From assembly GCF_900176355.1 (NCBI RefSeq), contig NZ_FWXI01000017.1, positions 57,847 through 121,846 of the forward strand: a stretch of 64,000 nt of DNA. Direction: 5' to 3'. Shown here one piece after another: positions 1 to 6,749 of this stretch. This stretch comes from Sporomusa malonica. GTDB taxonomy: Bacteria; Bacillota; Negativicutes; Sporomusales; Sporomusaceae. The notes beneath the pieces were generated by a model. It had not been told where the DNA came from and searched no databases. It saw nothing but the letters and a program-made list of their open reading frames with translations. How positions within the stretch are numbered: position 1 is the first letter of the stretch; the number at the start of each line of letters is the position of its first letter. The position numbers were made by a program, and so were the translations under genes.

Positions 1-567
1 GTTTTTAGGGTTGTCCTTAATATCAAGTATCGTGAAAAAGTTCCCCTTTTTTTCTCCAAGCGTGATTAATCCCATGCTTTTCAAGGTTTTTAAACTTCTA
101 TCCATATTTGAAGGATCTCCTGGAACTGCAATTTTGGCATTTTGAGGGAGTTCCTCAATGGTTTTATGTTTGGTAGAATAGACGGCTGTACGTGCATAGT
201 AAGTATATGGCTCAGGCATTTGCAGGTTAGAATTGTTTTCTTTATTAAAGGTCTTGATCCATGGCAGGTGATTAGTAATCAGTCCATCTACATCACCGTC
301 TTTAAGTGCGGTTGCCGGCAGCTGATTGGCATCAAACATGACTATTTTCACTTCATACCCCATAGGCGCGAGTCCTTCTTGCAGCCAGCCAACAATGGGT
401 TCAATTGTTGAAACACAGGCTATTTTGAGCACTTTCTTTTCGGCTGGTGCTCCTTGCCCGCTGGTGTTTTTTTCCTGCTCGGCTGTGTTACTTGAACACC
501 CTGCCAGTGACATCGCCAACACGGCAACAACCAAAATACAGATTAAGCTTTTCAGACTTCTTTTCAT
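1..567 (-). CDS. metQ: MetQ/NlpA-family methionine-binding lipoprotein (partial, 3' end beyond window)
   Basis: This is the substrate-binding lipoprotein of a methionine ABC importer. The reverse-strand reading frame is open from an ATG at 567 to the window edge, giving 189 codons without a stop. It begins with a Lys/Arg-rich n-region (MKRSLKSL), a hydrophobic core and a lipobox LAGC at about residues 22-25, so it should be a lipid-anchored exported protein. The mature part contains NlpA-family features, such as a stretch ending GDVDGLITNHLPW and a later AVPGDPSNMDRSLK. It lies 20 bp downstream of metI and completes a metN-metI-metQ order. The C-terminus is missing only because the window ends. 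The family call is firm; specificity for methionine is inferred from context. Confidence 0.9.
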   Translation of the reverse strand, partial: MKRSLKSLICILVVAVLAMSLAGCSSNTAEQEKNTSGQGAPAEKKVLKIACVSTIEPIVGWLQEGLAPMGYEVKIVMFDANQLPATALKDGDVDGLITNHLPWIKTFNKENNSNLQMPEPYTYYARTAVYSTKHKTIEELPQNAKIAVPGDPSNMDRSLKTLKSMGLITLGEKKGNFFTILDIKDNPKN

Positions 568-587
568 GCCTTACCCTCCAAAAATAA

Positions 588-1262
588 TTATAATAATTTT
601 TTATATAACCAATTCCCGACACTTTGAATAATTTGCACCATGATAAATAGTATGAATACCGAAGTGTAGAGAATAGAGTTATTAAAGCTTTGATACCCGT
701 AATTGAGAGCTACCGCTCCCAAACCACCCGCACCAACGGCTCCTGCCATAGTACTTGCTGCAAGGTAGGTAATGGCGGTTAGGGTAGTAATGGAAATTAA
801 TGATGGAACAGATTCCTTGACCATTACCTTAAATATGATTTGCATATCAGAAGCGCCAAACGATCTGGCAGCCTCTATCAACTGCTTGTCCACTTCTTTA
901 AAACTATTTTCAATTAAGCGGGCAATAAAGGGGGTTGCCGCTAAGGTCAGTGGTAAGATAGCCGCCTTTTCCCCGATTGTTGTCCCCACTACCAGCCGGG
1001 TTATTGGGGATATAGCCACAATCAGAATTAGCGCCGGAAACGAACGGATGGAATTTACAATGAAATCAAGCACCTTGTAAATCCTCTCCCTCGGACGCAA
1101 TCCTTGAGGCCCATATAGCGTAAGCAGTATAGCCAAACCAAAACCGAGAATAGAAGCAATGATCATGGTGGCGGTAACCATCCGTATTGTCGAAAAAATA
1201 GCAGGAGCGATGATCTTATCAAAATATTTAAGTAATTCTATCCACAATTCACTGTCAGGCAT
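588..1262 (-). CDS. metI: Methionine ABC transporter permease MetI
   Basis: Inner-membrane permease of the MetNIQ D/L-methionine importer. The 224-residue length fits the MetI family (about 217). Several hydrophobic segments are visible, and the EAA loop that docks to the ATPase is present as EAARSFGASDMQ in the middle of the protein. The ATG start overlaps the last base of the metN stop codon, so the two are translationally coupled. metQ follows 20 bp downstream. No oddities were seen. Confidence 0.93.
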   Translation of the reverse strand: MPDSELWIELLKYFDKIIAPAIFSTIRMVTATMIIASILGFGLAILLTLYGPQGLRPRERIYKVLDFIVNSIRSFPALILIVAISPITRLVVGTTIGEKAAILPLTLAATPFIARLIENSFKEVDKQLIEAARSFGASDMQIIFKVMVKESVPSLISITTLTAITYLAASTMAGAVGAGGLGAVALNYGYQSFNNSILYTSVFILFIMVQIIQSVGNWLYKKLL

Positions 1263-2257
1263 TACTCCTCCACCTCAGTTAAGGCTTGATTGTTATTTTC
1301 AATAAACTCCCAAGCAACATTGTTATCGGCGAAATATTTCTTTACTGTATGAAAATGCTCATTCGGAATATTGATAATTAGTGATCCCAAGGTACTATTC
1401 TTATAACTCTCCATTTCGCCGCCTAAAATCATAAAATCGATGGAAAGCTCTCTCGCCATCTTGGTAATGACCGGCTTGGAAGACGTTTCATGTGAAAGAA
1501 GTATCTTAATATTGATGCCCTCTGACAATAACAACAAGTCTTTTTCACCAATAAGATTCTTAAGGGCCTCCGGCTGCTGTAAGAACATCTGTTCTACAGG
1601 GCCGTTTACTGCTAATTTTCCACTTTCCAGAATGGCTATCTCTTCACAGGTGCTGCGCAAAACTGACATTTGATGAGTGACAACAACAATGGTAATTCCC
1701 AGATCATGATTAATTTGATTTAAAAGAGTGGTTATGGATTTTGCTGTTTTCGGATCCAAGGCAGAGGTCGCTTCATCACACAGCAAGAGTTTGGGATTCA
1801 TGGTCAGCGCCCGGGCAATGGCGACCCTTTGTTTTTGTCCTCCGGACAGCTCTTTGGGCATAGCATTAATTTTATCAGGAATATCAATCAACTCTAAGAG
1901 TTCTTTTACTTTGTGGTCAATGTAAGAGCTACTGTATTTCCAGCAGCGTAACGGCAGTGCAATATTTTCATACACCGAAAGCCTGGTTAGCAGTGAAAAC
2001 TGCTGAAAAATCATGCCAATGTTCTTGCGAAACTCTCTTATGTCTTTTCCTGACAGGGATTTTACCTCCACGCCGTCAACACGCAAGCTTCCTTCATCAT
2101 ATGTTTCTAAACCATTGATACATCTAAGCAAAGTTGATTTACCGGCGCCGCTGCGTCCCACCAAGCCGTAGATCGTTCCTTGAGGAATATTGAGATTAAT
2201 GCCCTGGAGAACCGGCAAATCACCAAAGGCTTTAGTAAGCCCCTTTATTTCAATCAT
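1262..2257 (-). CDS. metN: Methionine ABC transporter ATP-binding protein MetN
   Basis: ATPase of the methionine importer, 331 residues. It has Walker A GRSGAGKST near residue 34, signature LSGGQKQR, Walker B LLLCDEATSALD, and the C-terminal NIL regulatory domain (about residues 255-330), which in MetN binds methionine and gives trans-inhibition. The reading frame extends upstream to 2323, but the ATG at 2257 is preceded by AGGGAG at good spacing and starts directly with MIEIKGLTKAFG, so it is the preferred start. A promoter is visible 67 bp upstream. No S-box or other methionine riboswitch was found in the leader. Confidence 0.93.
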   Translation of the reverse strand: MIEIKGLTKAFGDLPVLQGINLNIPQGTIYGLVGRSGAGKSTLLRCINGLETYDEGSLRVDGVEVKSLSGKDIREFRKNIGMIFQQFSLLTRLSVYENIALPLRCWKYSSSYIDHKVKELLELIDIPDKINAMPKELSGGQKQRVAIARALTMNPKLLLCDEATSALDPKTAKSITTLLNQINHDLGITIVVVTHQMSVLRSTCEEIAILESGKLAVNGPVEQMFLQQPEALKNLIGEKDLLLLSEGINIKILLSHETSSKPVITKMARELSIDFMILGGEMESYKNSTLGSLIINIPNEHFHTVKKYFADNNVAWEFIENNNQALTEVEE

Positions 2258-2323
2258 ACTGTAACTCCCTGTATGAAAAGTTGTATTTATTATCAAAGGA
2301 AAAATCATTTTTACTACTTTCAT

Positions 2324-2352
2324 ATTTTATATTCATATATCAATTTAGTCAA
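2324..2352 (-). promoter_or_regulatory. Putative sigma-70/A promoter of metNIQ
   Basis: Reading the minus strand, TTGACT (2347-2352) and TAAAAT (2324-2329) are separated by exactly 17 bases and lie 67 bp upstream of the chosen metN start, in an AT-rich stretch. This is a consensus-match call only. Confidence 0.55.
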
Positions 2353-2408
2353 TATAATCACAATATATTATCTATATATAAGGTTTTATAAATCAATTTG
2401 AAAACAAA

Positions 2409-2452
2409 AAAACCATCTCCTATGATTATTTCTATCACTGGAGATGGTTTTC
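2409..2452 (-). terminator. Intrinsic terminator after the SPL-like gene
   Basis: Perfect inverted repeat AACCATCTCC / GGAGATGGTT around an 18-20 base loop, followed on the minus strand by a long T run. It lies 6 bp after the stop codon of the radical SAM gene and ahead of the metNIQ promoter. Confidence 0.85.
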
Positions 2453-2457
2453 TTCAT

Positions 2458-3342
2458 CTAAAACAAGGAAAGCTGATTATCACCATACCCTTGCTTATAG
2501 CCTTTAATAATATCTTCCATTTTGTAGAGAATGCCCAACCTGTCACATTCTTTTTGGAATAACTGCCACAGCGCCTTTGCGTTTGGCGATCGGCACTCAT
2601 ACGCATTGACAAACTGCTTTACGTACTTTTGTTTAAGCCCTGGAAAGTTCTCATCAAGCCTTTTATAATACCACTCTCTCTGGTTTTGTCGCAAGGTTAC
2701 TCCAAAAGCTGGATAGATAAACTTTGCTCCATTTTTATATGCAAGATAAATAATTTCACTTATATTTTTATCATTATCCTCTAGAAACGGCAGCACTGGC
2801 ATAAGCAGTATCCCAGTAAAAATTCCATTTGATGCAAGCTCCTTAATGGCCGCAAATCGCCTTGATGATTCTGCCGCATAAGGCTCTATCTTTTTACAAA
2901 GTTCATCCTCAGCAGTAGTGATTGTGATTTTTATAAGCACAGGTGAATGGCTGCTTATCGCCTTCAGCACATCAATGTCTCTTGTTATCAGATCACTTTT
3001 GGTAGCAATGGATATCCCAAAACGATGGGCATTTATTAGCTCTAATGCACCTCTGGTTAAACGATATTCCTTTTCAAAAGGGTTATATGGGTCGCTCATA
3101 GCCCCTGTTCCGATGACCCCAGTCCGACGTTTTGATGCAAGCTCACGTGCAATTAAGGTAAGAGCATTCTCCTTTGCCCTTACCTCATCGAAATTCTCTA
3201 CCCGATAGCATTCACTGCGGCTGTCACAGTAGATACAACCATGACAACAGCCTTTGTAAATGTTCATGTTATAGTTCTTGCCAAACCACGCGTTACCCGT
3301 CTCATAGCCGGAAATAATTGATTTTGCTGGTATGAATTCCAT
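2458..3342 (-). CDS. Radical SAM protein of the SPL (spore photoproduct lyase)-like family
   Basis: A radical SAM enzyme of about 294 residues. The cluster motif CxxxCxxC is intact as CCHGCIYC about 30 residues from the N-terminus, followed by GVIGTGAMSDPYNPFE, typical of the SPL-like/Rv2578c group. These proteins are related to spore photoproduct lyase, but most are of unknown substrate, so DNA repair is not assumed. The frame continues upstream to a TTG at 3378. The ATG at 3342 has AAAGGG eight bases upstream and is preferred; with the TTG start the gene would overlap its upstream neighbour by 8 bp. It is followed by a strong terminator and is probably co-transcribed with the CGGC gene. Confidence 0.85.
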   Translation of the reverse strand: MEFIPAKSIISGYETGNAWFGKNYNMNIYKGCCHGCIYCDSRSECYRVENFDEVRAKENALTLIARELASKRRTGVIGTGAMSDPYNPFEKEYRLTRGALELINAHRFGISIATKSDLITRDIDVLKAISSHSPVLIKITITTAEDELCKKIEPYAAESSRRFAAIKELASNGIFTGILLMPVLPFLEDNDKNISEIIYLAYKNGAKFIYPAFGVTLRQNQREWYYKRLDENFPGLKQKYVKQFVNAYECRSPNAKALWQLFQKECDRLGILYKMEDIIKGYKQGYGDNQLSLF

Positions 3343-3370
3343 ATCGTAAACCCTTTTCGTCAAGAATCTT

Positions 3371-3715
3371 TTACTCAATAGCCTTTTTAATAATTATTGT
3401 AGCTTGCTCCTTGCCTTCTGCGCCCCCATGAGTATAGCCCACAACATCAAAGTGTTCGCCAAGATGTTTGGCCAAGGTTTCATAGTTTGCTGCTTTCCCG
3501 CGCATGCAGGAAGACAAATGCACCACATCCACACCATTTTTGAGCATCATCTCAATTTTATGTTCAATATCGCCGCCAGCGTGAGAAAAAGTGACAAGCT
3601 CTATATTATCCCCATATCTCGCAAAAGCGTCCTTCCGCTGAAAAAAAGCGTTAAGGCAGCCTTTGCCTGTGCAACGCTGCATGGTTTCTTCCCTGACTAG
3701 TATAGCAATTTTCAT
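3371..3715 (-). CDS. CGGC-domain protein
   Basis: A 114-residue protein matching the CGGC family of small predicted metal-binding proteins. It starts MKIAILVREETMQRC and contains Cys15 and Cys20 (CTGKGC), a His in FSHAGGD, a Cys in LSSCMRGKA, and a final THGGAEG. The family is thought to bind a metal through conserved Cys/His; no reaction is known. It lies 28 bp upstream of the chosen start of the SPL-like gene on the same strand, suggesting one transcript. Confidence 0.8.
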   Translation of the reverse strand: MKIAILVREETMQRCTGKGCLNAFFQRKDAFARYGDNIELVTFSHAGGDIEHKIEMMLKNGVDVVHLSSCMRGKAANYETLAKHLGEHFDVVGYTHGGAEGKEQATIIIKKAIE

Positions 3716-3745
3716 AATGCCTCTTTATTACATTTATTATCTCAT

Positions 3746-4501
3746 TTAGTCGTCCAGTAGAATTTTTAACATTTTATCGCGATGGTTAGTAAACTCTTTC
3801 ATAATCAAATAATGCTCTGTTTGCTCGTAATCCAGCTGTCTCATGCCGGACTGGGTAAGTTGTATGATCATGCTGTCTGGATACGCCATAATTATCGGGG
3901 AATGTGTCGCAATAATAAGTTGCGAGTTTTGTTGAACCAATTCGTGAATACGAGTAATCAGTGCCATTTGCCGTACAGGTGATAAAGCCGCTTCTGGTTC
4001 ATCCAGAATATACAGCCCATTGCCACCCAATCTGTTTTGAAACACAGCAAAAAAAGATTCTCCATGAGACATCTGATGCAGAGATTTGCCGCCATATGAT
4101 GTAATAATTTGATTGCCCGGGCCGCCAGTCGCATCAAGTTGCTCAATCGTTGTTGCCAGATTATAAAAACTCTCTGCCCGGAGAAAAAATCCGTCACGCG
4201 GGCGCTTTATTCCTTTAACTAACCTTACATATTCATTAAGCTCGGAGTGGGAGGCCTGCGTAGTAAAGGTAAAATTAGCGGTTCCGCCTTCGGCATTAAA
4301 ACCCCAGGCAACTGCGACCGCCTCCAGCAAGGTAGACTTGCCTGTCCCATTTTCTCCTACAATAAATGTTACCCGCGGATGAAATTCCAGTTCATGTAAA
4401 TCACAAAGGGCTGGCAAACAAAACGGATACTCATCAAATCGTGCGACCTTATCCCGCAATAGCTGAACACTGCGAATATATTGCTGAGCTTTATGCAACA
4501 T
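3746..4501 (-). CDS. AAA family ATPase (AAA_21/23-type, ABC-like)
   Basis: A soluble ATPase of about 251 residues in the single-domain AAA_21/23 family related to SMC/ABC ATPases. Walker A is GENGTGKST, the signature region is QMSHGESFF, and Walker B is LYILDEPEAALSP, followed by a switch His in IATHSP. It has no transmembrane segment, so it is not an obvious transporter. The frame extends to a TTG at 4543. I prefer the ATG at 4501 because relatives begin shortly before the conserved RDKVxxFDEYPF stretch; its ribosome binding site is weak. The biological role is unknown. Confidence 0.82.
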   Translation of the reverse strand: MLHKAQQYIRSVQLLRDKVARFDEYPFCLPALCDLHELEFHPRVTFIVGENGTGKSTLLEAVAVAWGFNAEGGTANFTFTTQASHSELNEYVRLVKGIKRPRDGFFLRAESFYNLATTIEQLDATGGPGNQIITSYGGKSLHQMSHGESFFAVFQNRLGGNGLYILDEPEAALSPVRQMALITRIHELVQQNSQLIIATHSPIIMAYPDSMIIQLTQSGMRQLDYEQTEHYLIMKEFTNHRDKMLKILLDD

Positions 4502-4659
4502 ACTGTCACACACCCATAACCTGCACTCGGCTGTGCCGGACAAGTGCCCATACTTTGGCAGTAATATTAATAAACCCTTCCTTATGAGTGTCCGGACTGA
4601 ACTGATCCATGGTTGCCACCTCTTAACTTTGTGCTTTTGTTGACGACAGTACCACCGTC

Positions 4660-4704
4660 CTCAAGGCTACTACGGGAGCCTTAGAGCAGGTTAGTCATCG
4701 GATA
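4660..4704. repeat. Hairpin plus 25-bp repeat, copy 1 (IS200/IS605-end-like remnant)
   Basis: A small stem (AAGGCT...AGCCTT) is followed by CTTAGAGC(A/G)GGTTAGTCATCGG (4680 onward). The same 25-bp block, with one mismatch, recurs at 56673-56697, again directly after a hairpin. No transposase gene is nearby. The stem-loop ends suggest a decayed IS200/IS605-type or MITE-like end, but this is inference. Confidence 0.5.
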
Positions 4705-4771
4705 AAAAAGTTGCCTAGATGCTGCAGTAGTATATAATAAAAGAAATATAATATACATATAGGGTGATTTT

Positions 4772-5098
4772 ATGAGCTTTAATGATAAGGTCTATGAATT
4801 TGTCCGTCAAATTCCTGAAGGAAAGGTTGCTTCTTATGGTCAGATTGCTTTCATGACTGGGAGCTGGCGAGCCTCCCGCGCGGTGGGTTATGCGCTGCAC
4901 CGCAATCCCTACCAAGGGAAAGTCCCTTGCCACAGAGTGGTTTTTAAAGATGGCAGACTCGCAACAGGCTTTGTATTTGGCGGTAAGGATGTACAACGAC
5001 AATTGCTTGAGTCAGAGGGCGTGGAGTTTACCGCCGACGGGCGTGTGGCTATGGATAAATGTTGCTGGCAGCCTGATCAGGGCTGCTGCTGCCCCTGA
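4772..5098 (+). CDS. MGMT/Ogt-family DNA alkyltransferase-like protein
   Basis: A 108-residue protein consisting only of the DNA-binding/active-site domain of O6-alkylguanine-DNA alkyltransferases. The active-site motif PCHRVV with its acceptor Cys is present, together with the recognition-helix region GSWRASRAVGYAL. It lacks the N-terminal domain of full Ogt/Ada proteins, as in the small MGMT-family proteins. Unlike alkyltransferase-like Atl proteins, the Cys is kept. The C-terminus is unusual: CCW then GCCCP gives five extra Cys in the last 14 residues. The ATG has AGGGTGA upstream. Its 3' end overlaps the convergent LprI-like gene by 22 bp. Confidence 0.85.
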   Translation: MSFNDKVYEFVRQIPEGKVASYGQIAFMTGSWRASRAVGYALHRNPYQGKVPCHRVVFKDGRLATGFVFGGKDVQRQLLESEGVEFTADGRVAMDKCCWQPDQGCCCP

Positions 5099-5586
5099 TA
5101 TTCAAACTCTGGCGTACCACCCAAATGGTAATAGTACTCCATTAACTCCAATGTCCGCTCCCGCAAGCGGTCTTTCTGAGCGCGAAGCTCCTGGATACCG
5201 CCTAATGTACCCAGTTTCCGGTCATTTAGCAAGCTAGCACGTACAAATTCTGTTTCATTAATATGCCACTGCAGCCAGCCGACCTGGGCATCTACAAGCA
5301 TGTCTTTCTGCTGACGGTCAAGCTTAGATAGTAGTTTTTGATACACAGCGTTTAGTTCTTTGTCCCATAGTTTTACGTACTTTCCTTCCAACTCGGCATA
5401 GTCCATCGTAGTGTAAGCCGCTTTCTGTTCAATCAGGTAGTCTCTGTCAAGGAAATTTTGCGCCATCTGTTTCGAAAAATTGCCAGAATAATCATAAGCT
5501 CCGCTTTTCGCAGAAACAACGCCGCCCCAGCTTAGCAGCAGACAAATCAGCAGTGCACTGGTCACTTTGATTACATTTTTATACAT
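5077..5586 (-). CDS. LprI-like (DUF1311) exported protein
   Basis: A 169-residue exported protein with an N-terminal signal peptide (cleavage probably after VVSA, about residue 26). The mature part shows the LprI/DUF1311 pattern: Leu/Asp-rich helices with LDRQQKDMLVDAQVGWLQW and LRERTLELMEYY. In mycobacteria LprI inhibits lysozyme; in most bacteria the domain is of unknown role. The start overlaps the end of the MBL gene by 8 bp, so the two are coupled, and the 3' end overlaps the Ogt-like gene on the other strand. Confidence 0.78.
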   Translation of the reverse strand: MYKNVIKVTSALLICLLLSWGGVVSAKSGAYDYSGNFSKQMAQNFLDRDYLIEQKAAYTTMDYAELEGKYVKLWDKELNAVYQKLLSKLDRQQKDMLVDAQVGWLQWHINETEFVRASLLNDRKLGTLGGIQELRAQKDRLRERTLELMEYYYHLGGTPEFEYQGQQQP

Positions 5587-6499
5587 CTACTCTCTCCGCC
5601 TTTCCCTGAGTCATTTTTTTTTGCGGGACCCGGACGTCTAAGGATTTTTCTCTTAATACCGTTTTTATCATTGCCTGCGCATTTAATCGAAAGGCATTGA
5701 CCGGCTGCTCCAGCCTGCTTTGTTCATCGCGAAAGGCCTTTTCATATTCGGCTAAAATCTTGGCTTCAGTATATCCTTGTTCAGATAAATGAAGAATAAA
5801 AGCTTTTGTTTCTTCTATCGCCGAGATACAGTTTTCCCAGTAGCCTAACATATCCTCTTTACTTACCTGACCAAAGTGCGGCGAAATGATGTGACGGGGA
5901 TTTGTTGCCTGACATTTATAAGCGGAAGCAATGGCCTCAGAATAACTGGTTATAAAGGCAGAATAAATCTTTCCTGATTTACTCATGCAGCCTGTCGTTT
6001 CGCATGGAAATAACGTCTCATTGTCAATTAAAAATGACAATGAGCATTTAGTGTGACCGGGGGTTTCTAGCACCCTAATACTTGATCCGCCTAAATCCAG
6101 TATATCTCCATCACGGATGCATTCATCCACCTTCAGCAGCTCATCGTCATATTCCGTTAAGACACCAGAACCATAAATCGTGGCAGCCTGCCTGCCAAGC
6201 TCTTTAATCGTCTTTAATGCATTTTGCCTGGTCAAAATTCTTTTGGCATGTTCGGCTCCATAAACCTTACTATTAGGCCACTCCTCTTTCAAATAAGGGA
6301 TAGCACCGATGTGGTCATAGTGGGAATGGCTGATAAGAATATAATTTAGTGCCCTATTATTGAGGGCCTGCTTGATATTGCTGATTAAATTTGCTGCACA
6401 ATATCCCATACCACAATCAATTAATGCTGTTTTTTCTTCCCCCACTATTAAAAAGGAGATGCCGCCTTGGCCACCTGTTACATCCACAACATTATTCAT
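5579..6499 (-). CDS. MBL-fold metallo-hydrolase
   Basis: A 306-residue cytoplasmic metallo-beta-lactamase-fold hydrolase. The metal-binding motif HSHYDH is near residue 58, a further Asp/His pair is in LETPGHTKCSL, and a late His is in IISPHFG. No signal peptide is visible. The family covers glyoxalase II, thioesterases and many others; the substrate cannot be read from the sequence. It is the first gene of a two-gene unit with the LprI-like gene. Confidence 0.85.
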   Translation of the reverse strand: MNNVVDVTGGQGGISFLIVGEEKTALIDCGMGYCAANLISNIKQALNNRALNYILISHSHYDHIGAIPYLKEEWPNSKVYGAEHAKRILTRQNALKTIKELGRQAATIYGSGVLTEYDDELLKVDECIRDGDILDLGGSSIRVLETPGHTKCSLSFLIDNETLFPCETTGCMSKSGKIYSAFITSYSEAIASAYKCQATNPRHIISPHFGQVSKEDMLGYWENCISAIEETKAFILHLSEQGYTEAKILAEYEKAFRDEQSRLEQPVNAFRLNAQAMIKTVLREKSLDVRVPQKKMTQGKAERVDV

Positions 6500-6661
6500 T
6501 CATCATCACCTATTGTCACTTGCAATTTTTGAAATACACTGGAACTCATAATTCCAGGTAAATAAGCCAGTATCTTACTCTTAATTGAACATAACCTGAA
6601 CCTTGAGGTCAGTATATCATTTTTGGCGGCAGCTAGCGACCTTTTTTATTTAATATTTTGT

Positions 6662-6713
6662 TTGACATAATTGGTTATAATTGATACATTCTTACTTAAT
6701 ATTAATTATAACC
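6662..6713 (+). promoter_or_regulatory. Promoter with inverted-repeat operator upstream of the AAA-RyR gene
   Basis: TTGACA (6662-6667) and TACATT (6685-6690) are 17 bp apart. A perfect 10-bp inverted repeat, GGTTATAATT (6673-6682) and AATTATAACC (6704-6713), overlaps the spacer and the expected start site, so a dimeric repressor could bind here. No dedicated regulator gene is adjacent. Confidence 0.55.
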
Positions 6714-6749
6714 ATATTATAGTTACAGTCTAGGGAGGGGCATATACCT

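Noticed and set aside
2258..2400. Possible S-box (SAM) riboswitch upstream of metNIQ
   Set aside because: The leader is short and AT-rich and none of the S-box conserved blocks is present.
2458..3342. Spore photoproduct lyase (splB)
   Set aside because: It belongs to the SPL-like radical SAM superfamily, but the specific DNA-repair residues cannot be confirmed and the length is shorter, so only the family is named.
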